64,000 nt of DNA from positions 12,040,881 through 12,104,880 of the forward strand of contig NC_089223.1 of NCBI RefSeq assembly GCF_963924675.1, written 5' to 3'. This DNA comes from Phocoena phocoena (Eukaryota > Chordata > Mammalia > Artiodactyla > Phocoenidae). Below the pieces are notes generated by a model. It was not told the origin of the DNA. It saw nothing but the letters and a program-made list of their open reading frames with translations, and ran no database searches. Positions 38,681-51,165 of this stretch are shown here, piece after piece (position 1 is the stretch's first letter; the number at the start of each line of letters is the position of its first letter). Made by a program: the position numbers and the translations under genes.

Positions 38681-39235
38681 GTTGATTTTTTTTCATTGTA
38701 TACTTAGAGTAATATAAATATATTACTTTGCTTTTCGTGTTAAGCACTATGTACCATTTAGAATTATAAACCTGAAGGCCAGAGCGAACATTTAGGAAAA
38801 CATAATGTGTCTTACTAGAAACAGTATTGACTTGGAATATAAGATAGGCTTTTGACAAAAATGTGTGCAAATAAACTTTTTGCCACAAGAGCTTTGAAAA
38901 TATAGTCAATGACCTTGGAATAGTCTTCTTGTGGACTCTTCAGTGTATCTTCAAATTCAGGGTATTTGAATCATAAAGTGGGTAAAATGGTGTCAATTTT
39001 AATTTAATTTAATTCCACATACATTTTTTGAGCAATCACTGTGATATGCATGTGTTATATTGGACACGCAACTTACGTCGTCTAGAGGAAAATGTATGAG
39101 GCACAAGAAGGAGGTTTCAGTTCAGGTTCCTCAAATAACTAGTTGTCTGGGCCTCAGTTTCTTATTCTCTGAGATGTAGACAGCATGACCAAAATGTTAG
39201 TAGTTTCTTATTTCCTGCTCAGTTTGCTTCAAGTT

Positions 39236-39315
39236 TCTATTATGAATGAATATTTGAGTATATATGTATATTTGTAAATATGTATGTATATATCTGTATG
39301 CACATACACACACAT
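39236..39315. repeat. TATA/TGTA low-complexity stretch
   Basis: Imperfect (TATG)n and (CA)n alternation of about 80 bases. Confidence 0.75.
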
Positions 39316-41356
39316 ATAAATGTTATATGGCAACTCAAGTTTTCCTAAACATTTTACACAAATTAAGTTTTATGTTTTTATTCCTTTTTATTTTTTGGCA
39401 TAGTGTATTCTAGTATTTATCTACAAATTATATTTCTTTTCTGGGTATAAGATGTAGTATCTTCTTTCTCTCAGGGATTTTTCTCACTGAAATTAACTTA
39501 TGAAACATGAGGGCATCAGGGCACACTGCTGAGTCAGGCATCTCCCAGTGTGTTCACAGTCTTGCTGGGCTTATGTTTATTTAACAGGGTATCCTTAGTT
39601 ACCAAGCATGTTTGCAGGTTGCAAGGAACCTAGGAATATGTATAAGGAAATTAGACAAGTGTCATTAATATTTGATGTTCTATATGATCTTCCAAAAGTA
39701 TCTCTCAGTTACTTTGCAGTTTCAAATATAGGGATAAATCCTTCTGCCTCATAAAGAGAGTGAAACAAATACTTAGGAAATTTTCTTTCTTCTTTTTTCC
39801 AACTTAGCCTATCCATAAAGGAACATCAAACTTCTGCCTTTTCAGGAACTGATTATCCAGTGGTAAATTATTCTTGACCTTTGATCTACTCTTTTTATTT
39901 TTCTTCTCTTCTTCTTTTCATATTTGATACCCACTGGTATTTCTATACAGAGTGTGTAGGATGAAATCTAAACCAAGTTACATGGTATTTTTCAAAAGGT
40001 TTACTCTGGAGGCAATTATTACTGTCAGTTTAATGGACATTTAAAAACTGTATGTGTTAGTCATACTATCAATGTCCCATTAGCTTATTTTGTTTAGAAT
40101 GAGCTGTATCAAGAGATTTTTTAAAAAACTGCAACTATGCATGCACAAAGATAATGACTGCTCATCACCACCTGGCCAGCACACATTTTTACCAAGGCTC
40201 TGATTTCAATGTTGAGCTGAGGATAGATGAAAACAAAAAAAAGCTCAAACACATGGGAATATTTTTAGGCAAGCAAATATCAGAAAGGTTAAGTCTGAGA
40301 CAGATAAGAAGGGGCTTCAGTTAAAGGGTTTAGTTGCTTGAAATACTGACCTCTCAAGCACCCTTTATATCCACGTGAGAGAAGATTTTACTAATTACAC
40401 AGGCTAACAGCTCATTAAGAATACAGCATAGGGGGAGATCTTCAAGATGGCGGAAGAGTAAGACGTGGAGATCACCTTCCTCCCCACAAATACATCAGAA
40501 ATACATCTACACGTGGAACAACTCCTACAGAACACCTACTGAACGCTGGCAGAAGACCTCAGACCTCTCAAAAGGCAAGAAAGTCCCCACGTACCTGGGT
40601 AGGGCAAAAGAAAAAAGAATAAACAGAGACAAAAGAATAGGGACGCGACCTGCACCAGTGGGAGGGAGCTGGGAAGGAGGAAACGTTTCCACACACTAGG
40701 AAGCCCCTTCGCGGGTGGAGACGGCGGGTGGCATAGGGGGAAGCTTCGGAGCTGCGGAGGAGAGCACAGCAACAGGGGTGCGGAGGGCAAAGGGGAGATT
40801 CCCGCACAGAGGGTCAGGGCCGACCGGCACTCACCAGCCCGAGAGGCTTGTCTGCTCACCGGCCGGGGCGGGCAGGGCTGGGAGCTGAGGCTCGGGCTTT
40901 GGTCGGAGCACAGGGAGAGGACTGGGGTTGGAGGCGTGAACACAGCCTGCAGGGGGTTAGTGCGCCACGGCTAGGAGGGAGGGAGTCCGGGGAAAAGTCT
41001 GGACCTGCCGAAGAGGCAAGAGACTTTTTCTTGCCTCTTTGTTTCCTGGTGCGGGAGGAGAGGGGATTCAGAGCACCGCTTAAAGGAGCTCCAGAGACGG
41101 GCATGAGCTGCGGCTATCAGCGCGGACACAAGAGAGGGGCATGAGACGCTAACGCTGCTGCTGCCGCCACCAAGAAGCCTGTGTGCGAGCACAGGTCACT
41201 ACCCACACCTCCCCTCCTGGGAGCCTGTGCAGCCTGCCACTGCCAGGGTCCCGGGTTCCAGGGACAACTTCCGCCGCAGAACGCACGGTGCGCCTCAAGC
41301 TGGTGCAACGTCACGCTGGCCTCTGCCGCCGCAGGCCCGCCCCGCCCTCCCTTACA

Positions 41357-41394
41357 CCCCCCCCCCCCCCCCCCGCCCCGCCCCGCCCCGGCCT
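41357..41394. repeat. C18 run plus CCCCG repeats in the L1 5' UTR
   Basis: Eighteen C followed by three to four GCCCC units. On the minus strand this is a G-run with G-quadruplex potential. Confidence 0.9.
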
Positions 41395-41870
41395 GAGTGA
41401 GCCAGAGCCCTTGAATCAGCGGCTCCTTTAACCCCATCCTGTCTGAGACAAGAGCAGACACCCTCAGGCAACCTACACACAGAGCTGGGGCCAAATCCAA
41501 AGCTGAACCCCGGGAGCTGTGAGAACAAAGAAGAGAAAGGGAAATCTCTCCCAGCAGCCTCAGGAGCAGCGGGAGAAAATCTCCACAGTCAACTTGATGT
41601 ACCTGCAAGTGTGGAATACCTGAATAGACAACGAATCAGACCAAATTGAGGAGGTGGACTGTGGGAGCAACGATATATATATTTTTTTCCTCTTTCTCTT
41701 TTTGTGAGTGTGTATGTGTATGCTTCTTTGTGTGATTTTCTCTGTGTAGCTTTGCTTTTACCATTTGTCCTATGGATCTGTTTATTTATTTATTTGTTTA
41801 TTTTTTAGTATAGTTTTAACGCTGTTATCATTGGTGGATTCATTTTTTGGTTTGGTTGCTCTCCTTTTTC

Positions 41871-42085
41871 TTTTTTTTTTTTTTTTTTTTTTTGCTGTAC
41901 GTGGGCCTCTCACTGCTGTGGCCTCTCCCGTTGCGGAGCACAGGCTCCGGACACGCAGGCTCAGCGGCCATGGCTCACGGGCCCAGCCGCTCCGCGGCAT
42001 GCAGGATCTTCCCAGACCGGGACACGAACCCGCGTCCCCTGCATCGGCAGGCGGACTCTAAACCACTGCACCACCAGAGAAGCCC
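41871..42085 (-). mobile_element. CHR-type SINE nested in the + strand L1
   Basis: Reverse-oriented complete copy: T tail, GTACGTGGGCCTCTCACTGC, B box complement GGACACGAACCC, ending CACCAGAGAAGCCC. The pyrimidine target CTCCTTTTTC is duplicated at 41861-41870 and 42086-42095, so the SINE entered the L1 after the L1 inserted or was already in its source. Confidence 0.93.
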
Positions 42086-42179
42086 CTCCTTTTTCTTTTT
42101 TTTTCTTGTCTTTTCTTTACTAGTTTCTAATTATTTTTAATAATTATTTTTTATTTTGATAACTTTATTTTATTTTATT

Positions 42180-42204
42180 TTTCTTTCTTTCTTTCTTTCT
42201 TTCT
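42180..42204. repeat. (TTTC)n microsatellite
   Basis: About six TTTC units within the L1 5' UTR. Confidence 0.9.
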
Positions 42205-42630
42205 CCCTTTTATTCTGAACTGTGTCGCTGACAGGGTCTTGGTGCTCCAGCTGGGTGTCAGACCTGTGCCTTTGAGGTAGGAGAGCCGAGTTCCAGACAT
42301 TGGTCCACCAGAGACTTCCCGGCTCCACATAATATCAAACAGTGAAAGCTTTCCCAGAGATCTCCATCTCAACGCTAAGACCCAGCTCCACTCAATGACC
42401 AGCAAGCTACAGTGCTGGACACCCTGTGCCAAACAACTAGCAAGACAGGAAAAAAAAAAACACCCATTAATGGAGAGGCTGCCTAAAATCATAATAAGGT
42501 CACAGACACCCCGAAACACAACACCAGATGCGGTCCTGCCCACCAGAAAGACAAGATCCAGCCTCATCCACCAGAATGAAATCCAAATGAAAGTAAGGAA
42601 ACACAAACTTTAAATGATACATTAAACAAG

Positions 42631-42834
42631 ATGGACTTAATTGATATTTATAGGACATTCCATCCAAAAACAACAGAATACACTTTCTTCTCAAGTGGTC
42701 ATGGAACATTCTCCAGGATAGATCATATCTTGGGTCACAAATCAAGTGCTGGTAAATTTAAGAAAATTGAAATTGTATCAAGTATCTTTTCCAACCACAA
42801 CACTATGAGACTAGATATCAATTACAGGAAATAA
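42631..42834 (+). pseudogene. L1 ORF2 endonuclease fragment
   Basis: Frame of 67 residues with MDLIDIYRTFHPK, SSGHGTFSRIDHILGHK and MRLDINYRK, the C-terminal part of the L1 apurinic endonuclease domain. The S-D-H catalytic motif reads S-N-H here, so the site is damaged. The N-terminal half was removed by the deletion that took ORF1. Confidence 0.9.
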
Positions 42835-43642
42835 TCTGTAAAAAATACAAACACATGGAGGCTAGATAATACACTACTTAATAATGAAGTGATCACTAAA
42901 GAAATCAAAGAGGAAATAAAAAACTACCTAGAAAGAAATGACAATGAAAACGTGACGACCCAAACCCTATGGGATGCAGCAAAAGCAGTTCTAAGAGGGA
43001 AGTATATAGGAAAACCATCCTACCTCAAGAAACATCTCAAAAAAGCAACCTAACTTTACATAGAAAGCAGTTAGAGAAAGAAGAACAAAAAAACCCCCAG
43101 AGTTAGCAGCAGGAAAGAAATCATAAGATCAGATCAGAAATAAATGACAAAGAAATGAAGGAAACAGTAGCAAAGATCAATAAAACTAAAAGCTGGTTCT
43201 TTGAGAAGATAAACAAAATCTCATCAAGAAAAAAGGGAGGAGACGCAAATCAATAGAATTAGAAATGAAAAAGAAGTAACAACTGACGCTGCAGAAATAA
43301 AAAGGATCATGAGAGATTACTACAAGCAACTAAATGCCAATAAAATGGACAACCTTGAAGAAATGGACAAATTCTTAGAAAAGCACAACCTTCTGAGGCA
43401 GAACCAGGAAGAAATAGAAAATATGAACAGACCAATCACAAGCCCTGAAATTGCAACTGTTTAAAAATATTGCAGCAAACAAAAGCCCAGGACCAGATGG
43501 CTTCACAGGTGAATTCTGTCAACATTTAGAGAAGAGCTAACATCTGTCCTTCTCAAGCTCTTCCAAAATAGAGCAGAGGGAGAAACACTCCCAAACTCAT
43601 TCTACAAGGCCAGCATCACCCTGATACCAAAACCAGACAAGG

Positions 43643-44205
43643 ATGTCACAAAAAACAGAAAACTACAGACCAATATCACTTTTAAGCATAGATGGAAAAA
43701 TCCTCAACAAAATACTAGCAAACAGAATCAAACAGTACACTAAAAGGATCATACACCATGATCTAGGGGGTTTTATCCCAGGAATGCAAGGATTCTTCAA
43801 TATACTCAAATCAATCAATGTAATACACCATATTAACAAATTGAAGAATAAAAAGCATATGATCATCTCAATTGATGCAGAAAAAGTTTTCAAAAAATTC
43901 AACACCAATTTATGATAAAAACCCTCCTGAAAGTAGGCATAGAGGGAACTTACCTCAAAATAAAGTCTGTATATGACAAACCCACAGCCAACATTGTTCT
44001 CAATGGTGAAAAACTGAAACCATTTCCTCTAAAATCAGGAACAATACAAGGTTGCCCACTCTCATCACTATTATTCAACATAGTTTTTGAAGTTTTAGCC
44101 ACAGCAATCAGGGAAGAAAAAGAATCCAAATCGGAAAAGAAGTAAAACTGTCACTGTTTGCAGATGACATTATACTATACATAGAGAATCTACCAGCATA
44201 AAGAC
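43643..44205 (+). pseudogene. L1 ORF2 reverse-transcriptase fragment
   Basis: Two overlapping frames. 43643-43915 has [32 protein letters not shown] and IISIDAEK. 43912-44145 has [10 protein letters not shown] and [17 protein letters not shown] frame change then leads to L-S-L-F-A-D-D-I at about 44149-44175, the catalytic motif. Order and motifs are those of L1 reverse transcriptase; the frameshifts make it inactive. Confidence 0.92.
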
Positions 44206-44459
44206 ACTACCAGAAAACTACTAGGGCTAATCAATGAATTTGATAAAGTAGCAGGATACACAATTAATGCACAGAAATGTCTTGCCTTCCTCTATAATAA
44301 TGATGAAAAATCTGAAATAGAAATTAAGGAAACACTCCCATTTACCATTGCAACAAAATGAATAAAATACCTAGGAATAAACCTACCTAAGGAAGCCAAA
44401 GATGTGTATGCAGAAAACTATAAGATACTGATGAAAGAAATTAAAGATGATACAAAAAG

Positions 44460-45455
44460 ATGGAGAGATATACCCTGTTCTTAGATTGGAAGAATCAACA
44501 TTGTGAAAATGACTATATAACCCAAAGCAATCTACAGATTCAGTGCAATCCCTATCAAACTACCAATGGCATTTTTCACAGAACTAGAACAAAAAATTTC
44601 ACAATTTGTGTGGAAACACAAAAGACCCTGAATAGCAAAAGCTATCTTGAGTAAGAAAAACAGAGCTGGAGGAATCAGGCTCCCTGACTTCAGACTATAC
44701 TACAAAGCTACAGTAATCAAGACTGTATGGTACTGGCACAAAAACAGAAATATAGATCAATGGAGCAGGATAGAAAGCCCAGAGATAAACCCACACACAT
44801 ATGGTCACCTTATTTTTGATAAAGGAGGCAAGAATATACAATGGAGAAAAGACAGCCTCTTCAATAAGTGATGCTAGGAAAACTGGACAGCTACATGTAA
44901 AAGAATGAAATTAGAACACTCCCTAACACAATACACAAAATTAAACTCAAAATGGATTAAAGACCTAAATGTAAGGCCAGACACTCTAAAACTCTTAGAG
45001 GAAAACATAGGCAGAACACTCTATGACATAAATCACAGCAAGATCCTTTTAGACCCACCTCCTAGAGAAAGGGAAATATAAACAAAAATAAACAAATGGG
45101 ACCTAATGAAACTTAAAACCTTTTGCACAGCAAAGGAAATCATAAGATGAAAAGGTAACCTTCAGAATGGGAGAAAATATTTGTAAATGAAGCAACTGAC
45201 AAAGGATTAATCTCCAAAATATAGAAGCAGCTCATGCAGCTCAATATCAAAAAAACAAACAACCCAGTCCAAAAATGGGGAGAAGACCGAAAGTGTCATT
45301 TCTCCAAAGAAGATATACATATTGCCAACAAACACATGAAAGGATGCTCAACATCACTAATCATTATAGAAATGCAAATCAAAACTACAATGAGGTCTCA
45401 CCTCACACTGCTGAGAGAGTGGCATGGACATGTATACACTGCCAAATGTAAATAG
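44460..45455 (+). pseudogene. L1 ORF2 C-terminal fragments
   Basis: Three broken frames (44460-44654, 44647-44871, 45234-45455) matching the stretch intact at 51166-52164 on the other strand: [56 protein letters not shown] and [17 protein letters not shown]. It is the cysteine-rich C-terminal part of ORF2, interrupted by stops. Confidence 0.9.
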
Positions 45456-46781
45456 GTAGTGGGAAGCAGCTGCATAGCACAGGGAGATCAGCTAGGTGCT
45501 TTGTGACCACCTAGAGGGGTGGGATAGGGAGGGTGGGAGAGAGACGCAAGAGGGAGGAGATATGGGGATATATGTATATGTATAGCTGATTCACTTTGTT
45601 ATAAAGCAGAAACTAACACACCATTGTAAAGCAATTATACTCCAATAAAGATGTTAAAAAATAAGAAATAGTACTAACACCCTGAAAAAGAGAAAATACA
45701 GCATAAAGAAGATCAATTATGAAGTCAAAAAGGTGAAAAAGAGAAATGGAGCCACAGTAAACTAAATGCAGGTTCCCTGATTTATGGGGTTTTTTTTATC
45801 ATGTGCAATGTGGATTAAGTGGGCTGAGTTGCTAGGTACTAGATATAAGCCAAAGAAAAGACACTGGCCCAGGGTGGCCATATGAGTATTGATGGGGAAC
45901 AATAATAATAATACAGTGCCAGGCAGTCTAGTGGTTAAAGTTTAAAATTTTCAAGAGTATAGCATTTTTGCAATGTAGCAGTCATATTGATACACAATAT
46001 CTTTCCTCTTTTTCCTAGAAATAAAGTACTAAGTCAGAAATGTAAGATTCTGATATAATTGGAGATATTACTGAGGTAAATGTGTCATTTTGAGGACAAG
46101 AAAAGTGCTTCTAAAAGGATTTCTTAATACCAGTAGTTTGAACTATGTGTAGTAATATAAGCTATATTTGTCAAATTCCTACAGAATTTGCCATTTAGAC
46201 ATGTTTATGATAATAAGATCCACTGTACTTAACCCAGTCTTTAAAATCTTAAGTGAAAATTGGGTTCCTTGAGATATTAGTACTGAGTGAACGTTCAGGA
46301 TCAGATTCATGTAGAAGAACGAGATAGTTAACCCATATCAGACACAGGCAATTAAGAAGCACAAAGGAGAAAGAGATTATTGGAAATTCTGTATGCTCCC
46401 CCGCCCCGCAAGCCCTTTCTTCCCACATTGGACATACATGCACATTCTGTCTCCAAAAAAGATTTTGTAGGCTTACCTACAAAACAGAGAGAGCATTTAC
46501 ATTATGAAATATCTCCATTTTTGCCCTAGAAAGTGTAAAGCTTTAGGACATTTTCCAGGGAGCCATAAACCATTAATCCATAGATTCGGAGTTTGTTTAC
46601 TACTCCAATTAATGACTACTAATAATAATTCTTTAGGCTGGGACAAACTGCTACGGGCTTTTATAGATAAGACTCTTCTTCCTGGTAAACATTACTAATC
46701 TCTTTACCTGGGATTCCAGTTGACAAGGGCATTAGACTCATTTACCTCCTTTTTTTTTCTCCCCCTGGGCTGCTCCCTCTA

Positions 46782-46782
<1 letters not shown>

Positions 46783-46822
<40 letters not shown>
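46783..46822. repeat. (CA)20 microsatellite
   Basis: Twenty uninterrupted CA units. Long and pure enough to be polymorphic. Confidence 0.97.
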
Positions 46823-46823
<1 letters not shown>

Positions 46824-47089
46824 CAGAAAATGGGGGAATAGATCCTAGACCAGCTGCTTTAATAAATCTTTTTCTCCCCAAATACTAATCAATGAAATAT
46901 AATTGAGTCAAATTTACAAAAACATTTTCCAAAGCCTGTAAATATTCAAGCATATAATGAAATTTTGCAACCCTTGTAAACTTTAGTTAAAAAAAAAACC
47001 AAAAACAGAGAAGCATGCCTATAATTTCTAGTAGAACTAGAAACCTTACAAAATTAAAGAATGAAATAATCATGGAGATGATGATGATG

Positions 47090-47330
47090 ATGGTGATAGT
47101 AATTAAGCTCTTATAATTTATCAAACACTCTTCTATATTTACTTGTATTATAAGGCATAATTATTTTCTGGGGTAGAGACTATTATTTTTGCCATTTAAC
47201 GATGTAAAATTGGGGCATAGAGAAATTAAATGACTTAGCCAGGTTTGTACAGCTAGTAGATTCTGATGCCATTGATCAAATCCAGGAAGTCTGACATCAA
47301 AATCCATGCATTGACTGTTTAATCACATAT
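47090..47330 (-). mobile_element. MIR SINE relic
   Basis: Nearly complete reversed MIR: ATCAAACACTCTTCTATA, TTGGGGCATAGAGAAATTAAATGACTTAGCCAGG, TGTACAGCTAGTAG, ATCAAATCCAGGAAGTCTGAC and ATCCATGCATTGACTG. Confidence 0.8.
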
Positions 47331-48503
47331 GAGAAGAGCACAGATATTTCAAATTCAATATATTTTTATTAATAAAACTGGATAATAAAAGAGAAGCTAT
47401 CTTATTAGAAAAAAACAGTAGAGGATCAGTTTTGTTGATTATTACTGTTGCAAAACTGAAATAGATTAAATATTGACATTAATGAATAAGGACTAATTTG
47501 TTTGAATGGCTGTTAGGAACTCAGTGTCTTGTGATGGGCTATAAGACACAGATGAAGTAGGAGATATAGCAGACAGCATAATACCTGCCAAAAAAGACTA
47601 GAGGTTGAGTTACAGGTTATGGCAAATGAGATATATTTAAGTATCAACATCACAGAGGTGATAATGGAAGCAACTTACAAACTGAGGTAATCTGTCCAAA
47701 TATATGTGATTATCATGCCAAAATTCTAAGTTAGAAATACTTGAGTAGAGCATGACTCACAATGTTATTTTCATTTGTAAAATCCTAAATAATGTGAAGC
47801 CTGATAAACTAAACTGAGAAAAGAATGGTAAACAAGAAAGAGAGAAGTATTACCTATATTGCCATCTGTTGGGGAAATGAACATCTGTCATGTTGAATGA
47901 AAGATGAAGCTTGGAAATTCCCAAGGAATCACAACAGCTAGAACTACTATTTAAGATCAAAAACAGACTTCAAGACTAATTTAGATATTTTAATTTGAAA
48001 AAGATATTTAAAGGAGGAAAAACAAACCTCCAATAAGTTAAAAACTATGGCTTTTAAGATTTCCAGACATAATTTTAGATTAAATTAGAAGGGAATTGTG
48101 CTGGAGAAAGAGTATCATCAAAACTTGTTTCCAGAGTACGTTCTGTGGTCTCTGGAAGTATCTTGTTTTTTGACTAATAGATCCATGCATGTCACAACAT
48201 AGGTAGGCAAAAATCCTAGCCTGGATTTAGTCTCAGCTCATACATGGCATTTTGAGTACAATTTGCTTCTTTGCGTCAAAATTTCATTCTCTGTAGAGTG
48301 GATGGGATTGGATTAAGTGATACTCAAGGCTACTTTCAATTGTACTCCTATTAATGCTGTGTATCTATTAAAAATATCCTGTTAATAATTGCATGCTTGA
48401 AAAAATATTTATTTTATAGATGAAAATTGTGTTCCTAGAACTTCCTATTATTATTATTTTACATCTTCAAAAATCTTACATCAGTATCTTTTCTCTCCTT
48501 TAG

Positions 48504-48623
48504 GGTGGAGTTAGTGGGTTGACTGGAGAGCTAGAATTTGGAGAAAATGGAGGCAATCCCAATGTCCACTTTGAAATTCTTGGAACCAACTATGGAGAAG
48601 AGCTTGGCCGAGGTGTTCGCAAA
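48504..48623 (+). CDS. GRID2: GRID2 coding exon, end of amino-terminal domain (40 codons)
   Basis: Fourth GRID2 exon, 120 bases, phase 0 at both ends. It encodes 40 residues from [12 protein letters not shown] through [14 protein letters not shown], about human 376-415, near the C-terminal edge of the amino-terminal domain before the linker to the ligand-binding domain. The acceptor is a pyrimidine tract ending CTCCTTTAG and the donor AAA|GTAAGA. The previous exon ends ...TIKK and this one opens GGVSG, matching the known protein without a gap. The next expected exon (beginning about LATWNP) is not found in the remaining 15.4 kb. The exon lies between a + strand L1 upstream and a nearly full-length - strand L1 downstream. 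Confidence 0.97.
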
Positions 48624-49494
48624 GTAAGACCAGACACATTGATAAATTTTCTTTTTCCTATAGTAATATGGTTTTGTTTGATTGTTCTCCATGCAATACA
48701 ATCACGGTATGCATTAAAGTCTGTACTGTAGTTTGAGAGAGAAGAAGAGCAGGAAGAATTAGGCATTTAGATGACCTTACATACTTATCAGAAGTATTAA
48801 TCAATAAATTGTATCTGTGCCTTAGAATAAAGGGAAAAAATTAAACCGATCATTGCCTAGGGAGCTAGCATAATCTTCCATTCATTATAATACTAATTTT
48901 TATAAAGTAGTGAATTTAATATTTATGCAATGCATAGCTACTTGGTTTTTAGCTTGTAACATGCACAAAATCAGAATAAGAGCTTTGATAAATTTTATAT
49001 ATTAAGAGGGAAAGTTTACTATAAAATGTGACATTACAGTATTTCAGCATCTGTGGCGTCTAATAAGTAGAAAAAAAATGGTTTGCAGGACATGGACTCT
49101 TGTTTTATACTACAGATCACATGTAAGAAGTTGAGCGCCAATAAAGGATGTTTCATGAAATACTGGGCCAATAACTTTCTTAAGGAGAAATGTAAAAACC
49201 CTGGAGAAATGACTTTTCTACAGTTCTGATTTGCCATTTTTATATATTTTGGGTAGGGAAAAACCTAAGTTAATTGAGTGTGCATACAGAGTTCATAGCT
49301 ATAAATCTGTAACTGTATAAAGTTGGCTGCATTGAAAGTAAAGTCTTCGGTAGATGTTTCTTTCCAGTGCTGAGGTGTAGGATGCAGAAAAGTTTATATA
49401 AATTGAAATTTAGAGTTATTCTAATGAGCAATAAAAACCTCTTGGTAAATTTATGCTAGAGAAGTTGAAACTATCTTAATGTGTTTTTAATTGT

Positions 49495-50365
49495 TTTATA
49501 GTGAAACATAGCAAACATACAGAAAACTACATAAAGCACAAGGATAGTTTAGTGAATTATTGTAAAGGAAACACCCACTACTATGGTAAAGAAGTAGAAC
49601 ATATCAAGCATCCTCAACTCCCATTATACTTCTTGTTGATATCCCTGACTTCCCTTCTCAGTAGTATCACTGTTAGTCTGAATTTTATGATATTAATTTG
49701 TTTACATTTTAGTATAATTTTTTCACCTAAGTGTGCATCATTAAATATTTGTTTTTCTGATATTTCAGTTTATCAATGGACACAATAGTGTATATTCTTT
49801 CTTCTTGCTTTTTAAATTCCTCGTTGTGTTTGTGTTATGCATTCTTGTTGTTACATGAAGTTGTTTAATCATTTATATTGCTGTATCATTTTTTTATGTA
49901 TAAATGTGTCCCAACTTGCTGTGGTCTGTTTCTGCTTTTAGGCTATCATAAGCAATGATATTATGAATATTCTTAGACGTATATCTTGGATATATTCTCT
50001 TGTACTTGTGCATGTATTTCTGTAGGATTTGTATCCAGGAGTAGAATTGCTGCAATACAAGAAAACATACACTGAACTTTACTAGATAATCTCAAACCTA
50101 TTTTCATAGATATTTACCAATTTATGTACCTCCATCAGTGCTACAAATTCAAATTGCACTAAATGTTGGTTTTGTTACACTTTTAAATTTGTATTAAGTT
50201 ATTCAGTGTATAATGGTATATCTTTTTATTTCAATTTGCATTTCCATTATTATAAAAAGATTCTGCATCTTCTGCATTTGTTTGCTCCTCGGGTTTCTTT
50301 TTGAGTTAATTGCCCATTCAGGTCCTTTGGCCATTTTCCTATTGGGTTATATTTTGTGTGTGTGG
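49495..50365 (-). mobile_element. Old L1 (L1M type) 3' portion, left half of a split element
   Basis: Diverged minus-strand L1. From low to high coordinate: a 3' UTR relic (GAAACATAGCAAACATACAG), TATTGCTGTATCATTTTTTTATG, GGCTATCATAAGCAATGATATTATGAATATTC, GTATCCAGGAGTAGAATTGCTG and CAGGTCCTTTGGCCATTTTCCTATTGGG. These mirror the ordinary ORF2 end and 3' UTR but with heavy divergence. The younger L1 at 50366 interrupts it just after the CTATTGGG block. Confidence 0.75.
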
Positions 50366-51165
50366 TTTTTTTTAACATCTTTATTGAAGTATAATTGCTT
50401 TACATTGCTGTTTTCGTTTCTACTTTATAACAAAGGGAATCAGCTATACGTATACATAGATCCCCATATCTCCTCCCTCTTGCGTCTCCCTACGATCCTC
50501 CCTATCCCACCTCTCTAGGTGGTCACAAAGCACTGAGCTAATCTCCCTGTGCTGTGCGGCTGCTGCCCACTAGCTATCTGTTTTACATTTGGTAGTATAT
50601 ATATGTCCATGCCACTCTCTCACTTTGTCACAGCTTACCCTTCCCCCCCCCATGACCTCAACTCCATTCTCTGCATCTGTGTCTTTATTCCTGTCCTGCC
50701 ACTAGGTTCTTCAGTAACGTTTTGTTTTTTTTTTTTAGATTCCACATATATGTGTTAGCATACAGTATTTGTTTTTCTCTTTCTGACTTAGTTCACTCCG
50801 TATAACAGACTCTAGGTCCATCTACCTCACTACAAATAACTGAATTTTGTTTCTTTTTCATGGCTGAGTAATATTCCATTGTATATATGTGCCACATCTT
50901 CTTTATCCATTTTTCTGTCAGTGTAAACTTAGGTTGCTTCCATGTCCTGGCTATTGTAAATAGTGCTGCAGTGGACATTGTGGTACATGTCTTTTTCTGA
51001 ATTATGGTTTTCTCAAGATATATGCCCAGTAGTGGGATTGTTGGGTCATATGATAGTTCTACTTTTAGATTTTTAAGGAACCTCCATTACTGTTCTCCGT
51101 AGTGGCTGTATCAACTAACGTTCCCACCAACAGTGCAAGAGGGTTCCCTCTCCTCCACACCCTCT

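Larger units (their letters stand above)
40431..45694 (+). mobile_element. Long L1 with 5' UTR head, ORF1 deleted, broken ORF2
   Basis: Starts at the true L1 5' end (GGGGGAGATCTTCAAGATGG) and runs through a GC-rich 5' UTR. It carries a nested SINE (41871-42085), then near 42590 passes directly into the endonuclease region of ORF2, so ORF1 and the beginning of ORF2 are gone. Pieces of endonuclease, reverse transcriptase (FADD at about 44160) and the C-terminal region follow in order but with frameshifts. The 3' UTR ends CCAATAAAGATGTTAAAAAA at 45661. An 11-base target duplication AATACAGCATA flanks the whole unit (40420-40430, 45695-45705), with 33 extra bases between the A tract and the duplication. 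Confidence 0.92.
29102..48503 (+). other. GRID2: GRID2 intron, 19.4 kb, rich in retrotransposons
   Basis: Complete intron bounded by GTAATT and CTTTAG. It has received an L1 end, a SINE, an MCM4 retrocopy, a compound minus-strand L1 block, and a + strand L1 carrying another SINE. These account for its length. Stretches 29.5-31.4, 38.7-40.4, 45.8-47.0 and 47.4-48.5 kb show no feature I can name beyond short simple repeats. The part at 31.2-31.4 kb is more GC-rich than its surroundings and could be an old LTR, but I cannot name it. Confidence 0.9.
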
